Positions 50,720 to 59,243 are shown, counted from the first letter of the stretch. The stretch is DNA of 64,000 bases from Anaerolineales bacterium (GCA_015075725.1 JABTTV010000001.1:310001-374000); one strand, 5' to 3'. The notes: generated by a model not told the origin, from the sequence alone. Translations and numbers: made by a program.

Positions 50720-52435
50720 ATGTCAGATAAGAAAAAGAGAAGACGCCGGAGAAATGGGAACTCTAGAAATGAGTTTATTGCATTTGAATACTATTCGAGA
50801 CCTTTTTTGTTACTCGGGGATGAAATTACACGTTTTGGATATGACAATAGAAAGCCGCATGAAATTAGAAAAAGGTTTTGGAGTTTACTCCCCGATCGAA
50901 CGTATGCATCTCTCGAAATAAGCCCATTACTAAAACATTATATCAATTCTATAGAAGACAATCTGAAAGAAATTATTAGCAAACGCTCATTGGCATACTG
51001 GTTGCACGTATACAGAAGAATTGGACCCTACTCAGCAGGGATAGATGAACAACCAATAACAATTGGATTGGTGCGAGCAGCATTCGAAATGGCTTTTTTG
51101 AAGTATGCTAACTTTGCCCCATGCCATTCAATAGGCATAAGCAAAGAAACTCCAATTGAAAATATTTTATCTGGACTATTAATGTCAGAGGAATTCGAAT
51201 TAGAGAGAAATCTCATCAATGAAGCATCAAAACAAATGGTCTTAACCGATTTTAATTCCCTAAATTTGCTTGAAATATATAATGCAGAAAAATTAGCATA
51301 TGAACTTTGGAGGAGCACAGCAAGCTTAAGAATTGCTGGAAAAGGGGCTTCTTTTACGATAAGTCAGTCAGAGCCCTATATTTTCGACAATCGAAACGAC
51401 GAACTTGATAAACTTGTCCAAATATATGACAGCAGACATCATGGTATATCGTCTACATCATTGACAGGAACTTCATTCAGCAACCTCTCCAACCTAGAGG
51501 ACTCTGGAAAAATCATTATCCCAACATATAATATGGGGCACTTACCATCCGAAAAATTCAATGAATTATTCAGAGGGGTTTTTAATCTCAACATTCAGAA
51601 CTCAATGGTTTTTAATTTTTTGTGGGCGCCGTTTGAAATTGGTAAATACAGAAAATCTCACATCCCATATTCAGAAAAGTTCTTAGAAATCCACAATGTG
51701 GAATTAGACTCAGTTTTACTAACAATAACCGCGCTATGCAATCGGGTACTTCTCAATATGAAAAACGACTCGTTACATGCAATTCATAGATACTATCAAA
51801 GAGCTTATGAGGGTCCAAGTAAAAAATCATTGGTAATTGAAGAAATATTTAAATATCTACCAATAGCAGCTAGAACTCTTAATATTCCCGAAGAACAAAT
51901 ATCTCAAGAAAAGATTTTAAGCGCTATTGGTTTCTTAGAGCTATCAAAAAGCAAACAAGTTGATCTAAATTTACAATATCCTGGTCCGCATATGGTATTC
52001 CTACCTTACGCAGAAGATCGTTGGTTTATTGATTATGCATGGCTTAACAGTCTACTTTACAATCTCTTCATTGGTGTTTCACCCGACGATCAAAAATTCA
52101 AGGGTGATATTCTTGAAAAAGTTGTTAATTTTAGACAATCAATATTACCAACAAAACCATGCAAATCAACTTCAGGGCAATTTAAACAAATAGATGCATC
52201 ATTTAAAGTCGGAAGCCGATTGGTAATTGTTGAATGTAAAGCAATCAATAAATCAGTCGCTTTTGACAAAGGTGACCCTAGTTCAATTCAATTCAGAAAT
52301 AATAAATTTACTGATGCATTAAATGAGGTCGACGAGAAGGCGCAATGGCTAGCAAATAACCCATTGGGAACAAATTATGATATACGTAATTTTAGCGAGA
52401 TATTGCCTATAGTAATATCTCCTTTTGTAGAATAA
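50720..52435 (+). CDS. AT-rich PD-(D/E)xK nuclease-like protein
   Basis: A 571-residue protein, lower in GC than anything else in the window, with codons such as AAA, ATT and TTA dominant; this suggests recent transfer. Near the C-terminus QIDASFKVGSRLVIVECKA gives Asp492, Glu505 and Lys507, the spacing of the PD-(D/E)xK nuclease core. The rest is helical with no recognised domain, and the N-terminus is very basic (KKKRRRRR). The frame stops at TAA 52433-52435, but the same frame continues for 46 more sense codons to a second TAA, so the C-terminus may be truncated. Functions such as restriction or defence nuclease are possible. AAGG-type ribosome site. Confidence 0.75.
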   Translation: MSDKKKRRRRRNGNSRNEFIAFEYYSRPFLLLGDEITRFGYDNRKPHEIRKRFWSLLPDRTYASLEISPLLKHYINSIEDNLKEIISKRSLAYWLHVYRRIGPYSAGIDEQPITIGLVRAAFEMAFLKYANFAPCHSIGISKETPIENILSGLLMSEEFELERNLINEASKQMVLTDFNSLNLLEIYNAEKLAYELWRSTASLRIAGKGASFTISQSEPYIFDNRNDELDKLVQIYDSRHHGISSTSLTGTSFSNLSNLEDSGKIIIPTYNMGHLPSEKFNELFRGVFNLNIQNSMVFNFLWAPFEIGKYRKSHIPYSEKFLEIHNVELDSVLLTITALCNRVLLNMKNDSLHAIHRYYQRAYEGPSKKSLVIEEIFKYLPIAARTLNIPEEQISQEKILSAIGFLELSKSKQVDLNLQYPGPHMVFLPYAEDRWFIDYAWLNSLLYNLFIGVSPDDQKFKGDILEKVVNFRQSILPTKPCKSTSGQFKQIDASFKVGSRLVIVECKAINKSVAFDKGDPSSIQFRNNKFTDALNEVDEKAQWLANNPLGTNYDIRNFSEILPIVISPFVE

Positions 52436-52576
52436 ATTCCTAGCTTAAACAATTTTTATTGGATTGATTATGAAACTCCAAGAATAATTACGCCCGAAGA
52501 GTTGAAATTATTTTTGGATAATGAAAAATTTTCTGGAAATTTATTCAATCTTGTAACAGTCAAACAATTATCCTAA
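52436..52576 (+). pseudogene. In-frame continuation after a nonsense codon of the nuclease-like gene
   Basis: Directly after the TAA at 52433-52435 the same frame reads on for 46 codons (IPSLNNFYWIDYETPR, ITPEELKLFLDNEK and so on) and ends at TAA 52574-52576. The composition matches the gene before it. This looks like the original C-terminus, lost by one point mutation, or reached by read-through. Confidence 0.65.
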
Positions 52577-52664
52577 TAAAAATAACTATAGGGAAGGTGT
52601 AGAAAGAGGGTGAGTGCTGCCCCGTCCATCCTAGCAGGCACCACCCAAAAAATAGGATGCATCC

Positions 52665-52702
52665 AAAGTGACAGTCACCTAAGAGGTGACTGTCACTTTT
52701 TC
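52665..52702. terminator. Palindromic terminator
   Basis: AAAGTGACAGTCACCT (52665-52680) pairs perfectly with AGGTGACTGTCACTTT (52684-52699) over a 3-base loop, followed by TTTC and preceded by A-rich sequence. It ends the AT-rich gene region. Confidence 0.9.
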
Positions 52703-52851
52703 TACTTCATACAAACCTGACAAGTCTGCCTTCGCGAAAGACTGGGGGAATGCAATTGAACCGGCTTTCAGTGACGTTTGACACGGTCTGCTTTTCAGGA
52801 AGATGCTTATAATTTCTTCTGGCATAAAAACTACATTTGGAGGCAATACCC

Positions 52852-53226
52852 ATGAATCCACTTGCTGTGATCATTATCAACCTTGCCCTGGTGTTCTACT
52901 CTATTGGTGTGTGGAGCGAAAGGCTTCAGGGAAGGCTCAAAGTCTGGCATACCGTTTTCTTTTATCTGGGATTGGTTTGCGACACCTGGGGCACCGGCAT
53001 GATGTTCGAGTATGTGGGCGGCATGGCTTTCGATGTTCATGGAATATCAGGTTTGCTGGCGATCATCCTGATGTTCATCCATGCCGTCTGGGCGACGGTT
53101 GTCCTGATGAAGAAGGACGAAAAGATGATCGTCAACTTCCACAAGTTCAGCATTTTCGTGTGGCTGGTGTGGTTGATCCCCTACTTCAGCCCGATGGTGT
53201 TTCAGATTGCTCAGGCGGCGAAATGA
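52852..53226 (+). CDS. HsmA-like four-helix membrane protein
   Basis: A 124-residue protein with four membrane helices (about 2-18, 34-52, 60-82, 95-118). The phrases SIGVWSERLQGRLKVWHTVFF, DTWGTGMMFEY and FSIFVWLVWLIPYFSP match the HsmA family (TIGR03987-like) of small membrane proteins. The start at ATG 52852 has TTGGAGG 7 bases upstream; an earlier TTG is unlikely. It is flanked by a terminator on the left and stands alone. Function of the family is not well established. Confidence 0.85.
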   Translation: MNPLAVIIINLALVFYSIGVWSERLQGRLKVWHTVFFYLGLVCDTWGTGMMFEYVGGMAFDVHGISGLLAIILMFIHAVWATVVLMKKDEKMIVNFHKFSIFVWLVWLIPYFSPMVFQIAQAAK

Positions 53227-53423
53227 CGTCACAGGGGAATCGCCCAGGTGATTGAACATATAGTCAAGCCAGTCAGAACGAGGCAATCATCAACATGTGA
53301 CTGCCTCGTTTTATATTTCATCGCAGCATGGAGCATCGAAAACGATTCCCCCGCTTGAATTCCACTTCCCCCCGCCGTACAATTTAATACGAGAAGCGTC
53401 CTTGACATGACGGGAGGGCTGTC

Positions 53424-54092
53424 ATGAAGAAGAGAGCATACCCGGGGTGGATTGGGGCGATTTTGATATTGATTCTCCAATTGGCTTGCACCATTGCGGA
53501 TACCCTGCCCGATTACTTCTGTGAGATGAACGGCGGGACATGGCATCCGTCCACGTTGGATGAAGACGCCTGGTGCGAGAAAGCCAAACCCAATCCGAAG
53601 GCAACGCCCGATGCGGGGGAGACAGATCCAGCCGGGAACGAGGCGGGGGAGAATCCACCCACAGAAGGCACGGAAGAATACATCCCGCCCATGAACGCTC
53701 CTGCACAGGATTGCAACGCGACGCTTTACATCCAAACATCAATCGAAATCGTCAAAGATATTCAAGAACCTTATTACCGGGAATGTGATTACAAATTGAC
53801 GGGGAGAAACATCAACCCGGGCGAAGGGATATGGATCGCCCGCCGCACGAACGTCAGCGTGCATAGCAACCAAACGAATTCAGACAGCAGTTACTGGTAC
53901 TCCGACCTGCTCGTGCCCGGGCAGGACTGGGAAGAGCAATTCCGCTCCACCTACATTACAAACGGAGGGACCAGCCAATGGCGAGTGGACAAAGTTGCCG
54001 GTGTGTTCAACCGGCCCGAATGTTTGTACCTGCTCACTTCAACGGAGGTGGAGTCCATCAGCGTGCCCGTCGAGTGGGCATGCGGCCCGTAA
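53424..54092 (+). CDS. Secreted lipoprotein
   Basis: A 222-residue lipoprotein with lipobox LQLAC (Cys22). An N-terminal Cys pair (CTIADTLPDYFC, then WHPSTLDEDAWC) and a Pro/Glu linker (about 60-95) precede a beta-rich domain with further cysteines. GGGAGGG precedes the ATG. The next gene, also a lipoprotein, starts 11 bases after its stop, so they are likely co-expressed. The beta domain has a fibronectin-like look (VSVHSNQTNSDSSYWYSDLL) but no match was recognised. Role unknown. Confidence 0.82.
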   Translation: MKKRAYPGWIGAILILILQLACTIADTLPDYFCEMNGGTWHPSTLDEDAWCEKAKPNPKATPDAGETDPAGNEAGENPPTEGTEEYIPPMNAPAQDCNATLYIQTSIEIVKDIQEPYYRECDYKLTGRNINPGEGIWIARRTNVSVHSNQTNSDSSYWYSDLLVPGQDWEEQFRSTYITNGGTSQWRVDKVAGVFNRPECLYLLTSTEVESISVPVEWACGP

Positions 54093-54103
54093 GGAGATGA
54101 CCC

Positions 54104-54697
54104 ATGAAACCCGATAAACAAATCTATATGTGGAGTCTCACTTTGGTGTTGATGATCTTCCTTTCCCTCGGCTGCATCGTGTGGGACCTGGTCGGGTACG
54201 ATATCTCAAAAGACGTTTACTCAGGGACGTACACCGCCATCGCCAGGGAATTGACTCAAATACAGATAGATTACGAATTGGAAATCGCGGAAAAGACAGA
54301 GTGGGCGGATTACAACAACGCCAGATACACCAGTGAAGCCGCCACGTACGTGGCTTTCCTCAGCGCCACCGCCCCGCCGCCGGTTCCCCCGGTCATCATT
54401 ACCATTGAATTTCTCAGCACGATCATCGGCGATGGAAAAACGAATTATGGGAATCTCTACTTCCGCGATGGAGATGGGGATGTGAACCGCCTCACTCTTG
54501 ACGTTGTGTCTGCCACCAACTTCGGCGGCGCGGACTACAACCCAAGACCCTATCTCATTGCAGGCGATTATTACTCAGGAGTGTTTCAACTCTATATCTG
54601 GTGCGAAGGCTCGCAGGACGTGACCCTGCGTGCGACCCTTTATGATGAAGCCGGACTGAAGAGCAATTCGATGAATTTCTCGTTTACGTGTGAGTAA
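54104..54697 (+). CDS. Secreted lipoprotein with beta-sandwich-type domain
   Basis: A 197-residue lipoprotein. Lipobox FLSLGC (Cys24). A helical linker (about 30-85) is followed by a Pro-rich turn (PPPVPPVIITIEF) and a beta domain (about 100-197) with two cysteines, one near the end (WCEGSQDVTLRATLYDEAG). GGAGATGACCC precedes the ATG. It is the last gene before dispersed repeat copy B, converging with the methyltransferase operon on the minus strand. No enzyme motif is visible. Confidence 0.82.
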   Translation: MKPDKQIYMWSLTLVLMIFLSLGCIVWDLVGYDISKDVYSGTYTAIARELTQIQIDYELEIAEKTEWADYNNARYTSEAATYVAFLSATAPPPVPPVIITIEFLSTIIGDGKTNYGNLYFRDGDGDVNRLTLDVVSATNFGGADYNPRPYLIAGDYYSGVFQLYIWCEGSQDVTLRATLYDEAGLKSNSMNFSFTCE

Positions 54698-54700
54698 ATG

Positions 54701-54853
54701 AAACATGACTCATCCCGAAATTAAGGTTTCGTGGGTGAGTTCGTTTTTAAGAACAGATGGGACGCTGATAAACGCTGAAAACGCGGATTTGTAATCCCTT
54801 TTCCGCGTAAATCTGCGCTCGTCCGCGTCCCAAATTAAATTCGGGGTTAATCA
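54701..54853 (+). repeat. Dispersed repeat, copy B (about 153 bp)
   Basis: Aligns with the reverse complement of 22413-22567 over its full length. Its inner part forms a hairpin (AACGCTGAAAACGCGG with complementary sequence nearby). In both copies the element runs away from the same kind of gene end, so it may act as a mobile terminator. The copy here faces the methyltransferase operon on the minus strand. Confidence 0.85.
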
Positions 54854-54866
54854 TGTTTATGCTGAT

Positions 54867-55493
54867 TTATGCTTTTTGGAATATAAACGACACCAGCCTC
54901 GGCGGCTTGCCTACATCGTCCGCGTGCCAGACCTCATCGAACTTGAATAATTCCAACCCATTCCTCTCGGCAGTGAGGATGAACTCTGAGATGTGATGGA
55001 TGAAGACACCCACTTCGACGATCTGCGCGCCGCGCTCGAAACGAGCCTTTGTCCCACCGTATTGTTTGAAAGGATGCAGCTCATTGACGAGAAACTGCCC
55101 CCCGCTGCGCAATGTCCGCGCGGCTTGGGTGAAGATGTGATTCAAGTCCTTGATGTGTTCCAAAACCAGATTGCAAGTGATAAGGTCGAAGGAATTATCC
55201 GCGCAATTCCAGGGCTGGGTGATGTCTGCCAAAGCAAATCGGACATGGTCTGCCGTCACTTTTTGGCGGGCTCTGGCAAGCATCTTTTCGGAGAAATCGA
55301 TTGCCAGGACAGAATCGCCCAGCGTGGCAAGGAACTCGGTGTTCTTCCCCGTCCCGCAGCCGATCTCCAAAATGGATGGGAAGCGCTGTCCCGTAAGGAG
55401 GAGGCGCGTCACCTGGGCGTCGAGGTCACGGGTGGGATTCGTGTTCGAGTCGTAGATATCCGACCATTCGTTGTAAGCGTCTTGTATGTTCAC
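54867..55493 (-). CDS. Class I SAM-dependent methyltransferase
   Basis: A 208-residue methyltransferase. Motif I is ILEIGCGTGKNTEFLA (about residues 41-56), motif II is AIDFSEKMLARARQK, and FDLITCNLVLEHIKD is the motif IV region. VNELHPFKQYGGTKARF near residue 135 resembles the SmtA/UbiE-like lid. The start is a GTG at 55493 that overlaps the stop of the zinc-ribbon gene (GTGA). Substrate unknown. It is the last gene of a four-gene minus-strand run. Confidence 0.88.
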   Translation of the reverse strand: MNIQDAYNEWSDIYDSNTNPTRDLDAQVTRLLLTGQRFPSILEIGCGTGKNTEFLATLGDSVLAIDFSEKMLARARQKVTADHVRFALADITQPWNCADNSFDLITCNLVLEHIKDLNHIFTQAARTLRSGGQFLVNELHPFKQYGGTKARFERGAQIVEVGVFIHHISEFILTAERNGLELFKFDEVWHADDVGKPPRLVSFIFQKA

Positions 55494-55729
55494 GCGGGCA
55501 AACCGTAGAACTCCACAAATCCGCATTCATCACAGCAATACGCCGCGAGAGGCTTGCGTTCCTTCGAGAGCGGCTTGCCGGAAAATGCCTTCGATAGATC
55601 TGGAGCCGATTCTTCATCCGGCGCAAAGACATACACATATTTCGATTTGAGCGTATATTCGTTGAATTTCATGATGCGCCCCTGTTTCATCGAGCCTTTG
55701 CATTTTGGACAAATTTTTGCTTCTGCCAT
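55490..55729 (-). CDS. Small double zinc-ribbon protein
   Basis: A 79-residue protein with CPKCKGSM (Cys8, Cys11) near the start and CCDECGFVEFYG near the end (Cys67-Cys71 region), forming one zinc site with a long insert between. It resembles DUF6487-like zinc ribbons. It lies 25 bases downstream of the PPOX gene and is coupled to the methyltransferase gene by a GTGA overlap. Probable role: nucleic-acid or protein binding. Confidence 0.82.
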   Translation of the reverse strand: MAEAKICPKCKGSMKQGRIMKFNEYTLKSKYVYVFAPDEESAPDLSKAFSGKPLSKERKPLAAYCCDECGFVEFYGLPA

Positions 55730-55754
55730 TGTTCCTCTTTTCCACCGATAAAAC

Positions 55755-56180
55755 TCAATCCGCTTTCGATACCCACGGACCGACGCCTTCGACCCGCTCC
55801 ACGCGGATGCGGGTGATATAGCCGGGCGGAGGATTCTCCATCGGCGGGAATTTCACGCCGGGACCCATGTACACGTAGGCAAGTTTTTGCAGCAACGCCG
55901 CCGCGCCTCCTTCTGTGATGCGGGCTGTGCCGTACACCACGGCATATTCCCTCAGCCCGAAGCTGCTTAACGTGCTCGCTTCGAGCGAGAGAACGACACG
56001 CCCATCCCGCTCGATGTTGCGGACCTTTTGGTTGCGCGGCAAATGCGCAGCGACGATCTCATCATCTTCGACGCCGACCCACACCACGGTCACATGCGGA
56101 GTGCCGTCCTTGTTCATCGTCACAAGATGCGCATGCGCGCCGGAGGCGATCAGGTCAATGAGAGATTGGGGGATTTGCAT
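55755..56180 (-). CDS. PPOX-class flavin/F420-type oxidoreductase
   Basis: A 141-residue protein of the split-barrel PPOX fold. It opens LIASGAHAHLVTMNKDGTPHVTVVWVG, typical of PPOX-class F420-dependent enzymes, then DDEIVAAHLPRNQKVRNIERDGRVVLSLE. Members reduce or oxidise small molecules with FMN or F420; short versions of this type are often F420-linked. The ATG at 56180 abuts the stop of the upstream GIY-YIG-like gene. No other F420 genes are seen in the window, so the cofactor is an open question. Confidence 0.87.
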   Translation of the reverse strand: MQIPQSLIDLIASGAHAHLVTMNKDGTPHVTVVWVGVEDDEIVAAHLPRNQKVRNIERDGRVVLSLEASTLSSFGLREYAVVYGTARITEGGAAALLQKLAYVYMGPGVKFPPMENPPPGYITRIRVERVEGVGPWVSKAD

Positions 56181-56705
56181 TCAAGACTCCTGCGATAAAT
56201 TCTGCAACCAAAGTTTCGCATCCTCCGCTTTGACCGCCCGCTCGGCTTCATGGATGAGCGCGTTCAAACTTCGTCTGCGCCTGAACGGCGCATTCGGCGG
56301 CAGGTAGGAAGCGGGCAATGGCGTCGGCTCTACGTTTAGCGATACATTGAAACACGGCGACCAACGCTGGATGAGTAATCTTTCAGAAGCGTCCAAATCG
56401 TTTCCGGCTTCGTCGAAATGCGGCGACTTGGAACTCAGCAATTCTATAGTGAAACTCATGGATTTGGGCCAGTTGCACCAGATGAACCGCCCGACGATGG
56501 AGTGTCCGTGAAAACCACCCAGCAAATGCTCCCAGACACGGGCAAACGCAAGCTGGGATTGCCCGACGTAGAATGCGACCTCGTCATCGCGAAACATGTA
56601 AAGGTCGAAGTGACTCCATTCCGCCGGGCATTGCTCGACGAGCAGGAAGCGTTTGAGTGGAATCGCGATGGGTTCCATCTTCACAGTATGGTTATTTTGG
56701 TTCAT
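56181..56705 (-). CDS. GIY-YIG-like nuclease domain protein
   Basis: A 174-residue protein. DEVAFYVGQSQLAFARVWEH matches the GIY-YIG pattern (YVG, then Arg and His a few residues later), and ASERLLIQRWSPCFNVSLN supplies the Glu and Asn late in the fold. The first Tyr motif is changed from GIY to VAFY. The C-terminus is Arg/Pro-rich. It could be a nuclease or a relative that has lost activity. The start could also be the ATG nine codons later (56678). The PPOX gene follows without a gap. Confidence 0.7.
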   Translation of the reverse strand: MNQNNHTVKMEPIAIPLKRFLLVEQCPAEWSHFDLYMFRDDEVAFYVGQSQLAFARVWEHLLGGFHGHSIVGRFIWCNWPKSMSFTIELLSSKSPHFDEAGNDLDASERLLIQRWSPCFNVSLNVEPTPLPASYLPPNAPFRRRRSLNALIHEAERAVKAEDAKLWLQNLSQES

Positions 56706-56913
56706 TGAAGTTAATGACCGTACATTATGGAAAACCAAATATGGTTTTTCGGAATTGCTGTTTAACCAAACGATTTACCGATTATACGCCAGCCATTTCG
56801 CCAAACAATAACCAATCTCTAATTCTCCAATTCTCTAATTTCTCCCCCTCCCTAATGAATCTGTAATCCAACCTCACGAACCCCACTCAACCCCAACGGG
56901 TATAATCGCCCGC

Positions 56914-57273
56914 ATGGATTTTTTCTTTCCCGAGGACAATCTCACGCGCGCAGTGCCCGAAGAGACGCGCATCACGTCGCTGACCGCCGAAGCCTGGCCC
57001 GATGGTCGGCGGCTGCGGGTCAATTTGGAGATCACGCCGTTCCAAAAACGACCCTACATCGAAGTGACATTGAACGATGCTGACGGCGAAGAAGTGGCTT
57101 CGACAAGCATCGTCGAGCCGTTGAGCTGGAAACTGGAATTCACCATGCACATCCGCGGCGAGTTGCGGAACCCATACACGCTCCATGCGCGGTTGTATTA
57201 TCCGGATGACGGTCCCTCTGATGAGCCGCGTCAATTCACTTTTGAAGTACATCCCCAGGCGGATACAAATTGA
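56914..57273 (+). CDS. Conserved protein of unknown function
   Basis: A 119-residue cytosolic protein with no signal peptide. It reads as an eight-strand beta-type domain (MDFFFPEDNLTRAVPEETRI, then VNLEITPFQKRPYIEV and ELRNPYTLHARLYYP). TATAAT at 56901-56906 ends 7 bases before the ATG, with no ribosome site, as in several genes here. The next gene starts 1 base after its stop. No motif was recognised. Confidence 0.72.
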   Translation: MDFFFPEDNLTRAVPEETRITSLTAEAWPDGRRLRVNLEITPFQKRPYIEVTLNDADGEEVASTSIVEPLSWKLEFTMHIRGELRNPYTLHARLYYPDDGPSDEPRQFTFEVHPQADTN

Positions 57274-57274
57274 C

Positions 57275-59134
57275 ATGATTCTACATGGCATCTGTCATTC
57301 TTCGGTCGCTTCGCTCAGAGTGACATGGATCGTTATATTCATAAGTCTCCTGCTCGGAGCGTGCGTCCAGCCTGAAGCGCAAGCGACAGGCGTCCCGACG
57401 GAAGAGCCGCAGATCGTCGAAGAGACTCCAGTACGGGTCATCGATCCTGCCAGTGAAGCCGCCTTCCTTTCCATCGAAGAGAACGGGTTCGCCCATCTCT
57501 TTCTTTTCCGCTCGCACGACCTGACGTTTGCGCGCATCACATCCGGGGATTCAAACGACATCACTCCGGCGTTCAACGCGGATGGGACCAAAATTGCATT
57601 CGCGTCAGATCGCGACGGCGATTGGGACCTGTACGTGATGGCGCTCGATACCGGCGAGATCAAGCAGGTCACCAATTCGCTGCAATATGATTCGGCTCCA
57701 TCGTGGTCGCCGGATGGGCAATGGCTGGCATTCGAAACATATCAAAACGATAACCTCGAGATCGCGGTTGTCAATGTCGACTCAGGCGAGATCGTCCCGC
57801 TCACCCAGCATCCCGCGTCGGATCATTCCCCCGCCTGGGCGCCGGACGGGCGGCATGTGGCTTTCATCTCCACGCGCGGCGGCGACAGCGACGTCTGGCT
57901 TGCAGACCTCGACCTCGCCGGCGACGACCGCTATCAAAACCTGAGCAACACGCCGTTCGCATCCGAGAACTTCCCATTTTGGAATCGCGACGGCTCGCAA
58001 TTGTTGTGGTCGTCCATTTCGCAAACGGTCGGTTTTAGCGGCCTGTATATCTGGAATGCCGCTGAACCGAATCGCTCTGCGCATTGGGTCGGCGACGGAA
58101 GCATCGGCACATGGAACGAAGCCGAAGACCGCGTGCTCGCGGCAGTCAGCGCTCCGAACCAAACCTTCCTGACCTTGTACAATCTTCAAGGGGACATTCT
58201 CATCTCATCGATTCCCCTCAGCGGACGCGTGCGCGGCATGACCTGGGGAAGCGCGGCTCTTCCCCAGCCTCTGCCTGATTCGTGGACCCAGGCCGCGGAG
58301 CAAACGCCGGGAGCGCTTTGGTCTCCCATCGTCACCCCGGGCGGCGATGTTCCGAATCAACGCTTCACTGTTGTGCCCATCAACGATGTGCAGGCGCCCT
58401 TCCCTCAATTGCACGATCTCGTCGATGAATCGTTCAACGCCCTGCGCCAGCGCGTTTCTCAAGAGGCAGGCTGGGATGCGCTTGCAAGTCTGGAGAACGC
58501 ATTCGTCCCCTTGACGACCTCCCTCGAACCGGGCTTGGACGATGACTGGCTTTATACCGGTCGCGCGTTTGCGATCAACTCGTTAATGTCAAACGCCGGT
58601 TGGATGGTCACACTACGCGAAGATGTTGGCGCATTGACCTATTGGCGTGTTTACATCCGCTGCGCCGTGCAGGACGGTTCTCTCGGCGAGCCGATCCACA
58701 ATGCGCCGTGGAATCTCAATGCGCGTTACGACCTTGACCCGCGCACGTACGAACAGGGAGGCGATTATGCGCCCGTCCCCGCCGGGTATTGGGTGGATGT
58801 CACATCCCTCGCGCAAGCCTACGGCTGGGAACGATTGCCTTCATTACCGACCTGGCGCACTTATTACAAAGGCGCGCGCTTCACCACCTATGCAATGACC
58901 GGCGGATTGAATTGGTACCAAGCCATGCAGGAGTTGTATCCGGTCGAAGCGCTCGTCACACCGACCAAAGTTTTGGCTCCGACGTTAACTCCCACGAACA
59001 CTGCAACTCTCACACCGACGAAACGTCCCACCCGCACTCCGCGCATGACCTTCACGCCGTCGTTGACTCCCACGATCACAACCACACCGCCTCCGCCTAC
59101 ATCCACGCCGACCCCGCCGACGGTGATTCCATAG
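57275..59134 (+). CDS. TolB-like (PD40) beta-propeller lipoprotein with Thr/Pro tail
   Basis: A 619-residue lipoprotein with lipobox LLLGAC near residue 30. About five PD40/WD40-like repeats follow (PAFNADGTKIAFASDRDGDWD, SWSPDGQWLAFET, AWAPDGRHVAFISTRGGDSD and FWNRDGSQLLWSS). A middle region of about 250 residues of unknown fold is next. The C-terminal 60 residues are Thr/Pro repeats that could form a stalk. The N-terminal signal includes translated palindromic repeat (57293-57325), so a shorter start is possible. GTTAC-like ribosome site is weak. It probably binds a ligand outside the cell. Confidence 0.82.
   Translation: MILHGICHSSVASLRVTWIVIFISLLLGACVQPEAQATGVPTEEPQIVEETPVRVIDPASEAAFLSIEENGFAHLFLFRSHDLTFARITSGDSNDITPAFNADGTKIAFASDRDGDWDLYVMALDTGEIKQVTNSLQYDSAPSWSPDGQWLAFETYQNDNLEIAVVNVDSGEIVPLTQHPASDHSPAWAPDGRHVAFISTRGGDSDVWLADLDLAGDDRYQNLSNTPFASENFPFWNRDGSQLLWSSISQTVGFSGLYIWNAAEPNRSAHWVGDGSIGTWNEAEDRVLAAVSAPNQTFLTLYNLQGDILISSIPLSGRVRGMTWGSAALPQPLPDSWTQAAEQTPGALWSPIVTPGGDVPNQRFTVVPINDVQAPFPQLHDLVDESFNALRQRVSQEAGWDALASLENAFVPLTTSLEPGLDDDWLYTGRAFAINSLMSNAGWMVTLREDVGALTYWRVYIRCAVQDGSLGEPIHNAPWNLNARYDLDPRTYEQGGDYAPVPAGYWVDVTSLAQAYGWERLPSLPTWRTYYKGARFTTYAMTGGLNWYQAMQELYPVEALVTPTKVLAPTLTPTNTATLTPTKRPTRTPRMTFTPSLTPTITTTPPPPTSTPTPPTVIP
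57293..57325. repeat. TGTCATTC...GAGTGACA repeat within a signal-peptide-coding region
   Basis: TGTCATTCTTCGGTCGC and its partner GCTCAGAGTGACA form a short imperfect palindrome of the common TGTCATTCTGAGCGAAG family. It lies inside the start of the TolB-like gene and contributes residues ICHSSVASLRVT. Confidence 0.65.
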
Positions 59135-59141
59135 CTAACTC

Positions 59142-59234
59142 TGTCATTGCGAGGGCGCTTTTGCTCTTCGCCCGAAGCAATCTCATCAAATGGCTATCAA
59201 GATTGCTCCGCCCGTTTCACCCGCTCGCAATGAC
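59142..59234. repeat. TGTCATTGCGAGG-type palindromic repeat, copy 2
   Basis: TGTCATTGCGAGGGCG at the left end pairs loosely with CTCGCAATGAC at the right end; the inner CCCGAAGCAATCTC and AAGATTGCTCCGCC are partly inverted. It belongs to the same family as 31889-31986 and fills the gap before the M23 peptidase gene. Confidence 0.75.
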
Positions 59235-59243
59235 GAAGAAAAA

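Noticed and set aside
52778..52813. A promoter TTGACA...TATAAT before the HsmA-like gene
   Set aside because: The spacer is 24 bases, too long for a sigma-70 promoter; the TATAAT alone may still be used.
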